From Terriglobales bacterium (GTDB taxonomy: Bacteria > Acidobacteriota > Terriglobia > Terriglobales > Acidobacteriaceae): 32,842 nucleotides of DNA. The notes below the pieces were generated by a model, which saw only the letters and a list, made by a program, of their open reading frames with translations, was not told the DNA's origin and did no database searches. This document shows positions 1 to 6,393 of this stretch, one piece after another. Each line of letters begins with the position of its first letter. Position 1 is the stretch's first letter. The position numbers and the translations under genes are program-made. The DNA lies in NCBI GenBank assembly GCA_030038475.1, contig JASHOU010000160.1, positions 1 through 32,842 on the forward strand, in the 5' to 3' direction.

Positions 1-207
1 ATGGGGACCAACAGCCTCGCGGTGACGCTGCCCGCGGTCCCACCACTCAATGAAATAGCTTCCTTCGGGGTGGTTCTCATCTTTTCCGTTGACGAGAACG
101 TGATCTTTTCGCACTCTGCCCTTGCTGTCGAAAAGGACTGCCGCAAGGGCCCACTTGTCATTGATTTTGACTTGCTTGAAGAGCTTTACTCGCGAAGCTT
201 TCGGCAT
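1..207 (-). CDS. Site-specific integrase (tyrosine recombinase-like), N-terminal part, runs off the left edge
   Basis: The minus strand is open from an ATG at 207 to the window edge (69 residues, no stop). The protein starts MPKASRVKLFKQVK and continues with KWALAAVLFDSKGRVR, HVLVNGKDENHPEGSYFIEWW and RGQRHREAVG. This is the pattern I know from the N-terminal region of phage-type integrases annotated in Acidobacteria. The catalytic domain (Arg-His-Arg-Tyr) would lie outside the window, so the recombinase call rests on N-terminal resemblance only. An in-frame ATG at 255 would add 16 residues, but the 207 start has an AGGGA-like site upstream and the 255 start has none. The gene reads away from the tRNA-Asp half at 283-321, with only about 75 bp between, which fits an element using a tRNA gene as its attachment site. 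Confidence 0.7.
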   Translation of the reverse strand, partial: MPKASRVKLFKQVKINDKWALAAVLFDSKGRVRKDHVLVNGKDENHPEGSYFIEWWDRGQRHREAVGPH

Positions 208-211
208 TTTG

Positions 212-233
212 GCGATTCCCTGGCTGAACCGCC
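212..233. repeat. Copy 1 of a 21-22 bp repeat, in the integrase leader
   Basis: The 22-bp stretch is repeated at 419-439 with one base fewer in a run of C (CCC against CC). Its ends are nearly self-complementary (GGCGATTC against GAACCGCC), so it could form a small hairpin. Copies 1 and 2 flank the tRNA-Asp half. Confidence 0.7.
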
Positions 234-282
234 AGTAGAATCGCCCATAAGCCATCTAAATGCAAGTAAATAAAGGAAGGTG

Positions 283-321
283 ATGACAGGGCAGCGTTCT
301 AACCAACTGAACTACGTCCCC
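283..321 (-). tRNA. 5' half of a tRNA-Asp (GTC) gene, interrupted in the anticodon loop
   Basis: Read on the minus strand from 321: acceptor GGGGACG (321-315), TA, D-stem GTTC (312-309), D-loop AGTTGGTTA, D-stem GAAC (299-296), G26, anticodon stem CTGCC (294-290) and loop CTGTCAT (289-283). The anticodon GTC at 287-285 specifies Asp. The next bases, CACCTTCC, cannot pair back as GGCAG, and no T-arm or acceptor 3' strand follows. The D-arm and loop match bacterial tRNA-Asp position by position, so this is a true tRNA fragment cut at about position 38. With the integrase immediately downstream it is best read as an attachment-site half. The gene should not give a functional tRNA unless the missing half is elsewhere. 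Confidence 0.8.
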
Positions 322-355
322 ACTCGCCAAATCAACGAGATGCGCAATCGCCAGT

Positions 356-390
356 GTTTATGCGGCTTTGCGCATTGTGCATAAACCGCA
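356..390. other. Inverted repeat / potential hairpin
   Basis: GTTTATGC at 356-363 is inverted as GCATAAAC at 379-386. An alternative pairing joins TGCGG at 361-365 with CCGCA at 386-390. There is no adjacent T-run, so it is not a convincing terminator. It lies just upstream of the truncated tRNA and may be part of the recombination region. Confidence 0.4.
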
Positions 391-418
391 TCGGATTGCA
401 GGCACCGCCTACAAGAGC

Positions 419-439
419 GCGATTCCTGGCTGAACCGCC
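419..439. repeat. Copy 2 of the 21-22 bp repeat, upstream of the tRNA half
   Basis: Same orientation as the copy at 212-233 and identical apart from one missing C. A more degenerate relative (GATTGCAGGCACCGCC) lies at 393-408. Possible roles are accessory integrase-binding sites or a dispersed intergenic repeat. The sequence does not decide. Confidence 0.65.
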
Positions 440-539
440 CACAAACCATCCTGCTTTCCCTGTTCCTCTCGGATGTGCAAAACAGGTTTCTTACAGGCCT
501 CCGCGTAATCCAGACTGTTTCCCAACCGGGCCACGTGGC

Positions 540-945
540 CATTAAGACTTGAGCTGTTGTTTATTACAAAAATATCCTAACAGCTTCCGTCAGAACACGA
601 AAGGGTGCGAGGCGACATTCATCTCCCAGTGGTCGGTTGGTTTCACATGGGAGCATCATCAATCGACGGCAGCAAGCTGGTGAACGACGGAAGCGAGTCT
701 TGGTGAGCCACTGTAGGCGATGCGAAGCGCGACCGAGTCTATTGCTCGACTGCGCTCCTGGATATCCTCGAAGAGTCCACCCGTCTCAAGCCGACTGCCA
801 ATAGGCAACTCTGAGTGCTCTCAAACCAGGAGCGCAGGGAACATGTTAGGCAAGAGCGGAAACCATCGGAGCAATTTCTCCGAAAGCCGTTCTGGATAGT
901 GTGCGTAGGCTACACCCCATCCAGAAATGAACGGCGGCGCAGTTC
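540..945. other. Gene-free stretch with nothing recognised
   Basis: Between the tRNA/repeat region and the 3' end of the marR-family gene I find no frame with convincing protein character, ribosome binding site or RNA fold. Short open frames here lack family resemblance. It may be decayed element DNA next to the integration site. Confidence 0.5.
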
Positions 946-1401
946 TCAGAACTCTAATTCGGCAATCAACTTCAAGAGTCGAAGAAGGGTTGTGCGTTCT
1001 TCCGGAGTCAGTTCTTTTCGGAGCTTATCGTCTGCGGCTACCCTCGCATCGATCAGGCGTTTCCTGTATCTGTGGCCTTTTGGTGTCAACGTGACGTGAA
1101 TTGCTCTGCCCGATTTTGCTTTTCTCTCCGACACAAGCCCTTCCTGGACCATTGACTTGATAGCCCGGTGCACGACAGTTCGGTCCATACCGAGAAGTGT
1201 GGCGATTTGATTCTGATTGAGTGCGACGCCGCCCCGGAGTGTGGATAGGATGAAGCCGCGAGTCGCAGAGCACCGAGTTTTTCGTTCAAGTCTCTTGCCG
1301 ACGGAAGAATAGGCTGCAAAGACGTGGGCAAGTACCGAGTCCCTCAGGATGTCTTGTGGAATATCGTTCTTTGGACCGACGATCTTGGAAACGACGATCA
1401 T
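946..1401 (-). CDS. MarR-family transcriptional regulator
   Basis: A 151-residue winged-helix regulator. The central part carries the MarR pattern: QNQIATLLGMDRTVVHRAIKS as the recognition helix-turn-helix, then a wing (GLVSERKAKSGRAIHVTLTPKG) and a C-terminal dimerisation helix ending TTLLRLLKLIAELEF. The ATG at 1401 overlaps the TGA of the upstream nitroreductase as ATGA, so the two genes are probably translationally coupled. That overlap is why I prefer it to the in-frame ATG at 1437. Proteins of this family usually repress their own operon and are released by small aromatic or oxidant ligands. The palindromes at 2122-2162 upstream of the operon are the obvious operators. The ligand is unknown. 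Confidence 0.85.
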   Translation of the reverse strand: MIVVSKIVGPKNDIPQDILRDSVLAHVFAAYSSVGKRLERKTRCSATRGFILSTLRGGVALNQNQIATLLGMDRTVVHRAIKSMVQEGLVSERKAKSGRAIHVTLTPKGHRYRKRLIDARVAADDKLRKELTPEERTTLLRLLKLIAELEF

Positions 1402-2108
1402 AGGACGGTTACCGTGGCATCGAGGGGTCGCCGCCACTGCGGCGGCTCCGCATAAGCAGACGATTTCTTCCCGATCGCAATCACCATCACAATTTCATGA
1501 TACCGGGTTGACAGCCCGAGGAATCTGGAGAGTCTGCGGCCATCAAATCCTTCCATCGGGCACGTGTTCAGTCCCAGCGCTTCGGCGGCAATCATCAGAT
1601 TCTCGCAAGCCAACGATGTACTCTTCGTCGCCCACTTTAGCTGGTCCCGTCGAAACACTGGCGGCATCCCGATCGTCTTCCACAAATTCAGCAGTCGAAA
1701 AATCACCCACTTGACCGCGCCAAAAATGCCGAACGGTCCCGGCATGAACAGGATTCGGCCGATCTTCGCCGTCTGCTCGTAGTCTCGGACTTTGGTGTCG
1801 CTGAAGCCGCTTCTGCGCATCCACTCTAACTGGGCTTGCGAGGTCGCCGCCAGCGACCCGATGTCAGCCACCGCAACCACCAGCGCCGACGCGGTTGCCG
1901 CAGGCATCTGTCTAAGGCAGAGCTTCGCCGCGGTTGCCTTTCCGGGCGACGATTCCACCCAAAAGAACCGGTACGGCTGCGTATTAAAACTGGAGGGAGC
2001 ACGGCGGGCTGCATCGAGGATTTGTTCACGCACTACTTGGGGGATTTCGACCGGCTCAAAGGCCTTGACTGCTCGCCTGCGGAACAGCGCTTCCAGAATT
2101 TCACTCAT
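1398..2108 (-). CDS. Nitroreductase-family flavoprotein
   Basis: A 236-residue FMN-dependent NAD(P)H oxidoreductase of the nitroreductase fold. The N-terminus has the family pattern EALFRRRAVKAFEPVEIP and then DAARRAPSSFNTQPYRF, which forms part of the FMN site. A second block near the C-terminus (ACENLMIAAEALGLNTCPMEGFD) matches the conserved helix and loop of the family. The ATG at 2108 follows GGAGG with a 6-base gap; the TTG two codons upstream lies within that spacing and is less likely. It is the first gene of an operon with the MarR regulator, so it probably responds to a quinone, nitroaromatic or similar electrophile. The natural substrate cannot be told from the sequence. Confidence 0.85.
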   Translation of the reverse strand: MSEILEALFRRRAVKAFEPVEIPQVVREQILDAARRAPSSFNTQPYRFFWVESSPGKATAAKLCLRQMPAATASALVVAVADIGSLAATSQAQLEWMRRSGFSDTKVRDYEQTAKIGRILFMPGPFGIFGAVKWVIFRLLNLWKTIGMPPVFRRDQLKWATKSTSLACENLMIAAEALGLNTCPMEGFDGRRLSRFLGLSTRYHEIVMVIAIGKKSSAYAEPPQWRRPLDATVTVL

Positions 2109-2121
2109 AGGCAACCTCCTC

Positions 2122-2162
2122 TATGTTGCTATTACAACATAGTAATGTTGCATATGCAACAT
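2122..2162 (-). promoter_or_regulatory. Two palindromic operators upstream of the nitroreductase-marR operon
   Basis: Site 1 is TATGTTG-CTATTA-CAACATA (2122-2141). Site 2 is a perfect 18-bp palindrome ATGTTGCATATGCAACAT (2145-2162). Both share ATGTTG/CAACAT arms and their centres are 22 bp apart, about two helical turns, so two dimers could bind on the same face. Site 1 lies just upstream of the nitroreductase ribosome binding site. The likely ligand protein is the MarR regulator of the same operon (inference). Confidence 0.8.
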
Positions 2163-2247
2163 AAAAAAAACGCTGCCGCGGAGCAGAGAGCGGCGCTGTT
2201 TGGTTGCCCCCATCACAGGAGCCCCTTTACGCAACGAAATTTTGGCC

Positions 2248-2281
2248 TTGACATTATATATGCACTGCTATACATATGTAT
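2248..2281 (+). promoter_or_regulatory. Promoter and putative operator of the arsR-family gene
   Basis: TTGACA at 2248-2253 is followed 17 bp later by TACATA (2271-2276), a good sigma-70 pair. The 12-bp palindrome ATACATATGTAT (2270-2281) covers the -10, which fits autorepression. Transcription would start at about 2283-2284, only 2-3 bases before the ATG at 2286, so the mRNA is probably leaderless. Confidence 0.65.
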
Positions 2282-2285
2282 TGTC

Positions 2286-2663
2286 ATGTATGTAGAGGCG
2301 CTCCAAACCCTGGGGGATCCGAGTCGGCTCCGCATCGTGGAAATCCTGCGGTGCGGCGAGCATTCGGTCAACGACATTGTCGAGAACGTCGATATTGACC
2401 AGTCCGGCGTATCACGGCACCTCCGCATCCTGCAGGAGGCTGGGTTCGTGCGCGTCCGCCCCGAGGGACAGAAGCGCTTCTACTCACTTTGCCCCCAGCC
2501 CTTCAGAGATCTCGATGCCTGGGTAAGCCAGTATCGGCAACTGTGGGAAGGTCGTCTCGACAAGTTCGCCGAGGCCCTCGCGCGCAAACGCGACGCCAGA
2601 AAGCCCGGCCTCGAAACAAGAAAATCATCAAGGAGAAAACATCATGAGCGCAAAAGCGAATAA
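2286..2663 (+). CDS. ArsR-family winged-helix repressor
   Basis: A 125-residue regulator beginning MYVEALQTLGDPSRLRIVEILRCGEHSVNDIVENVDIDQSGVSRHL (given here in pieces: LGDPSRLRIVEIL opens the fold and DQSGVSRHLRILQEAGFV is the recognition helix). Confidence 0.85.
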   Translation: MYVEALQTLGDPSRLRIVEILRCGEHSVNDIVENVDIDQSGVSRHLRILQEAGFVRVRPEGQKRFYSLCPQPFRDLDAWVSQYRQLWEGRLDKFAEALARKRDARKPGLETRKSSRRKHHERKSE

Positions 2664-3150
2664 CCGGCCCGATCGCAAAATCGTCATCGAGCGCACGTAC
2701 GAAGCATCGATCGAGGATGTCTGGGAGCTTTGGACGACTAGAGAGGGAATCGAATCGTGGTGGGGTCCGGAAGGGTTCTCGGTAAAGGTTCACGAGCTCG
2801 ATCTCAGGGCTGGTGGCCAGATGGTATACGCAATGACGGCCGTCGATCCGCCGCAGGTTCAGTTCATGAAGCAGGCGGGGATGCCTCTGACGACCGAAGC
2901 GCGCCTGACCTACACCGAGATCGTTCCGGGCAAGACGATTGCCTACACTCACCGGGCCGATTTCATTCCCGGCGTTGAGCCCTACACCGTGGGCAACAGG
3001 GTGGACTTCTTTGCCGTAGGCGGCAACGTGCGCATGGTCCTGACGCTTGACCCGATGCACAGTGATGAGTGGACGCGGCGGGCCGTGATGGGCATGGAGA
3101 GCCAACTTCGAAAGCTCGCCGCGGTCATTGCCAGCCGAAGCGGGAAATAG
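2644..3150 (+). CDS. SRPBCC / AHSA1-like (START-superfamily) protein
   Basis: A 168-residue single-domain protein of the SRPBCC helix-grip fold, related to the Aha1 C-terminal domain. Diagnostic parts are RTYEASIEDVWELWTTREGIESWWGPEG at the start (conserved W at the pocket mouth), then strands including LRAGGQMVYAM and LTYTEIVPGKTIAYTHR, and a C-terminal helix GMESQLRKLAAVI. The ATG is preceded by AGGAGA and overlaps the last 20 bases of the arsR-family gene, so the two are co-transcribed. ArsR-SRPBCC pairs are common and generally self-regulated. The fold binds small hydrophobic ligands; the ligand here is unknown. Confidence 0.85.
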   Translation: MSAKANNRPDRKIVIERTYEASIEDVWELWTTREGIESWWGPEGFSVKVHELDLRAGGQMVYAMTAVDPPQVQFMKQAGMPLTTEARLTYTEIVPGKTIAYTHRADFIPGVEPYTVGNRVDFFAVGGNVRMVLTLDPMHSDEWTRRAVMGMESQLRKLAAVIASRSGK

Positions 3151-3331
3151 ATGGCCTCCTCCAGCGGCCTTCCTGGATTCACGTGAGGGCATAAGACACT
3201 CCACACCGAGCTGTGACTAGAATCACTGCTCGTTGAGTGAGAAGGTCTCAGAATAGTCCCGTGATGCCGGGGCGGGTTTCTTTTACCAGATTCCGTCCGG
3301 CGTCGAATTGAAGCGAAGGAAGAATATTTTC

Positions 3332-4075
3332 ATGAAAAGCCAATATAGGATTGCGGCGATCGCGTGTTGCGTGTTGTTTGTTGCTGTGGTATTGCTGCGG
3401 TCGACGCCGGATGTAGGGGCAACCTCCACAGGCCAAATCGTTGGCACGGTGAAGCTGGATGGCCAAGCGCCACGTCCGAAGCCAATTGACATGTCCAAAG
3501 ATCCGAGCTGCGCACAAACGCGAGGAGGAACTCCGGCGACGACGGAGAACGTCGTGGTTGGCGCAAACGGTGGACTGGAGAATGTCGTGGTTTACGTCTC
3601 GCAAGGACTGACGGGTAATGAAACGGCGACGGCATCGAATTCAGTGCCAATGGAGCAGAAGGGTTGCCAATATGTTCCGCACGTAGTGGCGGTGAATCCC
3701 GGGCAACATATAACCATGTTGAATGAAGACAAGACGTCGCACAATATTCACCCGGAGCCCAAGCTGGGCGGGGGTAACAACGGATGGAATAAATCCCAAC
3801 TGGTGGGCGGTGCGCCGATCGACGTCACATGGATGAATGAGGAAGTTGCAATTCCGGTGAAGTGCAACGTCCATCCTTGGATGAGGGCCTACATCGTGGT
3901 GGTGAAGGGGCCATACGGAGTCAGCAACGAGACGGGATCCTTTAAGCTCGATGGTCTGTCCGCGGGCACCTACACGCTAACCGCTTGGCATGAAACCTAC
4001 GGGACTCAGACACAGACCGTGACGGTTGCCGGAGGCAAGCCGACCACGACTGAATTTACTTTCAAAACGAAGTAA
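3332..4075 (+). CDS. Secreted cupredoxin-like protein with a C-terminal carboxypeptidase-regulatory-like domain
   Basis: A 247-residue exported protein. Residues 1-30 form a signal peptide (basic start, hydrophobic AAIACCVLFVAVVLL). Residues 34-190 resemble a cupredoxin sandwich. The candidate type-1 copper ligands are H137 (in SHNIH) and the loop C178-N-V-H181-P-W-M184, which has the Cys-x2-His-x2-Met arrangement of blue copper proteins. Residues 195-247 (GSFKLDGLSAGTYTLTAWHE) match the carboxypeptidase regulatory-like beta domain. C60 and C112 could form a disulfide. The ATG at 3332 follows AAGGAAG at about 9 bases; a TTG at 3308 would add eight residues ahead of the signal peptide. Copper binding and an electron-transfer role are inferred from motif only. 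Confidence 0.75.
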   Translation: MKSQYRIAAIACCVLFVAVVLLRSTPDVGATSTGQIVGTVKLDGQAPRPKPIDMSKDPSCAQTRGGTPATTENVVVGANGGLENVVVYVSQGLTGNETATASNSVPMEQKGCQYVPHVVAVNPGQHITMLNEDKTSHNIHPEPKLGGGNNGWNKSQLVGGAPIDVTWMNEEVAIPVKCNVHPWMRAYIVVVKGPYGVSNETGSFKLDGLSAGTYTLTAWHETYGTQTQTVTVAGGKPTTTEFTFKTK

Positions 4076-4077
4076 AG

Positions 4078-4099
4078 CGAAAGCCAAGCATAGCTTTCG
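4078..4099 (+). terminator. Weak hairpin after the cupredoxin-like gene
   Basis: CGAAAGC (4078-4084) pairs with GCTTTCG (4093-4099) over an 8-base loop, directly after the stop codon at 4073-4075. There is no T-run, so intrinsic termination is doubtful. It lies between two convergent genes. Confidence 0.3.
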
Positions 4100-4182
4100 A
4101 GTACGGCAGGCGCCGCCGCGGGCGAGGCCGGTGCGGGGAAACTCGCGACGGCGAGCAGGGTTATCAGTCTTCGGTATGCAGT

Positions 4183-6111
4183 CTATGGCGTCAGTTGGTA
4201 GAGGTCTACGCCGCCGTGGTAATTGGGCACATAGATTTGGCCGCCATCGATCACCGGCGGATCAAACTTGTTGAACAGAAATTGAATGTTCCAGCTCTGC
4301 GAATCCCACAAGACCTTTAGCGATCCATCGGCAGCTAAGTGTACCGGGTCGTAGATGAGTAGACGGCCGTTCACAACTTGAGCGTTGGCGTTGCCGTACG
4401 GAATCGTACATACGAGGATGGCGGAGTTGGGATCCGGCCCGTTGCTCGATCCGGAACAAAATCCACCGGGCATGCCTCCCGGCGGATTGCCGCGCACGTC
4501 GGCGCTCGCGTATTCGTTGCTTTGCGCAATATAGGTTAGATTTCCGGTTGAACTCACGGCCCACTTATGCAGTTGGGAGTTCTCACCCCAGGCGAAGATC
4601 GTCCACGATTGCAGCAGCGGATCGAAGAACTGCACCGGCGTCATGTGGAGATGGGCCGTATCGCCCCAGGGAAGAAAGTCCAATGTAGCGGGATCGGTTG
4701 GACAGGGATCAACTGGCCCCGGACTCATGGTCAGCCAGACGGGCGGAGCGGCGAGTTTGGCGCAGTTCGCCTTAGGGTTTGCCAGGTCTGAAAGTGTGGT
4801 GCCGCCAAGCGCCGCGGTTTTGATGGGATAGGCGATTCCATCCTTGCCGGCGGCAACGCAAACGCCAATCGAGAAAATACAGGCCGGACCAGCCGATCCC
4901 CAATCTTCATCCGACCAATTTCCGGAGGCCATCGCCGGGTAGACGAGAAGGGTTGGGACACCCCGGTCGTTGAGCGCTGGCACCAGTTTTGCATTCTTCA
5001 GAGCCGTGTTCATTAGAGCAGTGTTCATTCCGCCGCCAACCGGCTTGATCGCCTCGGAAGGGGCGCTGACGCCAGCCAGCTTAACGGCCGGGGCCGCGGC
5101 TTGACCGGATCTGGCGAGGTCGGTCCAGGGCGTCCAGTGATCGACAACTTGCAGCGAGGCAGGAGTTCCTGACGAAGCAGGCGTGTACTTCAGTTTGAGG
5201 AACGACTCGCCCCACTGGCTGACACCGTCAAAGTCGCCATTTCCTGTGAGCACGTAGAGGTTGCCTTGCGCGTCTGCGATTGCGCCTTGGCCCGCCATCC
5301 ACACGCCAGCACCTTCGCCGGCTGTCGTCGCGAGCATTGCGCTCACCGTATTACTCGCCACATCGAAGGCGAAGCAATAGCCGGAAGCAACACCCGCCTG
5401 AGTCTCATTGATGGTTCCCGAGCACCCGAATACAGTTTTCACACCGTTGACGTTCGTTTCCACGAGAGAGGATCGTTGTTTGCGCATCGTCGCGTTAAAG
5501 TCTTGCGTTCCGCTCTTGCCCTGGATCAGCACAGGTGGAACTACCTGACTTCCATCCGCCACGTTAAGCACGAACATGTAATAACGAGCCGTTTGCGGAT
5601 TGCCGGTATTGTCCTGAGAAACCCAACACACCTGATATAAGCGCTGAGTATCTGCGTCGATTACTCCAGTAGAGAGGCAGCCCCAATACTGATTGATCTG
5701 ATGGAGGTCGATAGCTTCAGAGCCAGTAACTGGCGTTCCGAGAGTAACCTGCCAGATGCCAGAGCCATCATGAGCATCGACACCGCGCACTACGTCGGCC
5801 ATGGACGGCAGCACCATGACATCACGAGTTCCGCGCGCGGTGCTTACGTTAGGCAGGATAAGAGGCTGCGCTTCCATGCCTCGGGCATCTCCGATTACTG
5901 GAATAATCGTGGCTCGCGCAATTCCCTTGGTCATAACTGAGGCTTGAGTAAGTTGAGTTTCATGCGGATTCCATCCGCTTCGTGAGTTATCCGCCGAGCG
6001 AGTGAGCCATGGCACCATGGTTGATTGGACCGTGGCTGATTGGGATAAACATTTTTCAGTGGCCACGATGAGAAATGTGGAGATGAGCAGGCATGCCAGA
6101 GAGAGTTTCAT
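4183..6111 (-). CDS. Secreted PQQ-type beta-propeller-like protein
   Basis: A 642-residue exported protein beginning MKLSLACLLISTFLIVATEKCLSQS, a signal peptide. Repeated blade-like segments read as VRGVDAHDGSGIWQVTLGTPV, LYVLTGNGDFDG, QSWTIFAWGENSQLHKWAVSSTGNLTYI and LLIYDPVHLAADGSLKVLWDSQ. These resemble the PQQ/WD-like propeller repeats of outer-surface proteins. I do not see the calcium/PQQ ligands or catalytic Asp of a true PQQ dehydrogenase, so a binding or scaffold role is as likely as an enzyme. The start is well supported by AGGAGG five bases before the ATG. It is convergent with the cupredoxin-like gene and divergent from the nickel permease. Confidence 0.75.
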   Translation of the reverse strand: MKLSLACLLISTFLIVATEKCLSQSATVQSTMVPWLTRSADNSRSGWNPHETQLTQASVMTKGIARATIIPVIGDARGMEAQPLILPNVSTARGTRDVMVLPSMADVVRGVDAHDGSGIWQVTLGTPVTGSEAIDLHQINQYWGCLSTGVIDADTQRLYQVCWVSQDNTGNPQTARYYMFVLNVADGSQVVPPVLIQGKSGTQDFNATMRKQRSSLVETNVNGVKTVFGCSGTINETQAGVASGYCFAFDVASNTVSAMLATTAGEGAGVWMAGQGAIADAQGNLYVLTGNGDFDGVSQWGESFLKLKYTPASSGTPASLQVVDHWTPWTDLARSGQAAAPAVKLAGVSAPSEAIKPVGGGMNTALMNTALKNAKLVPALNDRGVPTLLVYPAMASGNWSDEDWGSAGPACIFSIGVCVAAGKDGIAYPIKTAALGGTTLSDLANPKANCAKLAAPPVWLTMSPGPVDPCPTDPATLDFLPWGDTAHLHMTPVQFFDPLLQSWTIFAWGENSQLHKWAVSSTGNLTYIAQSNEYASADVRGNPPGGMPGGFCSGSSNGPDPNSAILVCTIPYGNANAQVVNGRLLIYDPVHLAADGSLKVLWDSQSWNIQFLFNKFDPPVIDGGQIYVPNYHGGVDLYQLTP

Positions 6112-6166
6112 GTGTCCTCCTGTGGGGTAATAAGAACGGAGGTTAATAATTCAGATGAGGAACAAT

Positions 6167-6211
6167 CGCCTGGCTAACGATCGTCTGGCTAATGACCGTT
6201 TGGCCAACGAT
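6167..6211. repeat. Block A: three 15-bp tandem units
   Basis: Units CGCCTGGCTAACGAT (6167-6181), CGTCTGGCTAATGAC (6182-6196) and CGTTTGGCCAACGAT (6197-6211) are head to tail. In one plus frame they read RLAND three times. The block lies between the divergent beta-propeller and nickel-permease genes. Confidence 0.8.
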
Positions 6212-6284
6212 CTTACTTCCTCATGGACGGTTGCCGACCTATTGGGTTTCTCGAAAGTATCACAAGGCCGGATGCAGTTCAATG

Positions 6285-6344
6285 CCGGCGAACATAATTC
6301 CGGCGAACCTTCTTCCCGCGAGCATTCTTCCGGCAACCATTCGG
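6285..6344. repeat. Block B: four 15-bp tandem units
   Basis: Units CCGGCGAACATAATT, CCGGCGAACCTTCTT, CCCGCGAGCATTCTT and CCGGCAACCATTCGG start at 6285, 6300, 6315 and 6330. In the frame of 6285 they read PANII, PANLL, PASIL, PATIR, which looks like the A(D/N)LXX pentapeptide-repeat pattern. Block A is not in that pattern in any frame, so a remnant of a pentapeptide-repeat gene is possible but unproven. Confidence 0.75.
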
Positions 6345-6393
6345 TTCGCCGATTCGCGGTGTGCTAGGCTAAACGCAAATTGGAGGGAGCACT

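Noticed and set aside
1-273. A 90-residue plus-strand open frame at the left edge
   Set aside because: It lies opposite the integrase gene, which shows clear family resemblance on the minus strand, and has no recognisable features itself.
283-321. Intact tRNA with an intron after the anticodon
   Set aside because: No 3' anticodon strand, T-arm or acceptor strand appears downstream before the integrase.
1836-2285. N-terminal extension of the arsR-type frame back to 1836
   Set aside because: It runs antisense through the nitroreductase gene and across the operators. The fold begins at the ATG at 2286, just after the promoter.
2503-3204. Long minus-strand frame opposite the arsR and SRPBCC genes
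   Set aside because: It is a high-GC antisense shadow; the plus-strand genes are well supported by domains and ribosome binding sites.
3240-3330. Terminator after the SRPBCC gene near CCCGTGATGCCGGGGCGGG
   Set aside because: Only a 4-bp stem can be drawn before the T-rich stretch, too weak to call.
6167-6344. CRISPR array
   Set aside because: The units are contiguous 15-mers with no spacers, and there are no cas genes.
6112-6393. Cobalamin or nickel riboswitch upstream of the permease
   Set aside because: I see no B12-box or other conserved riboswitch elements; the leader is mainly the two repeat blocks.
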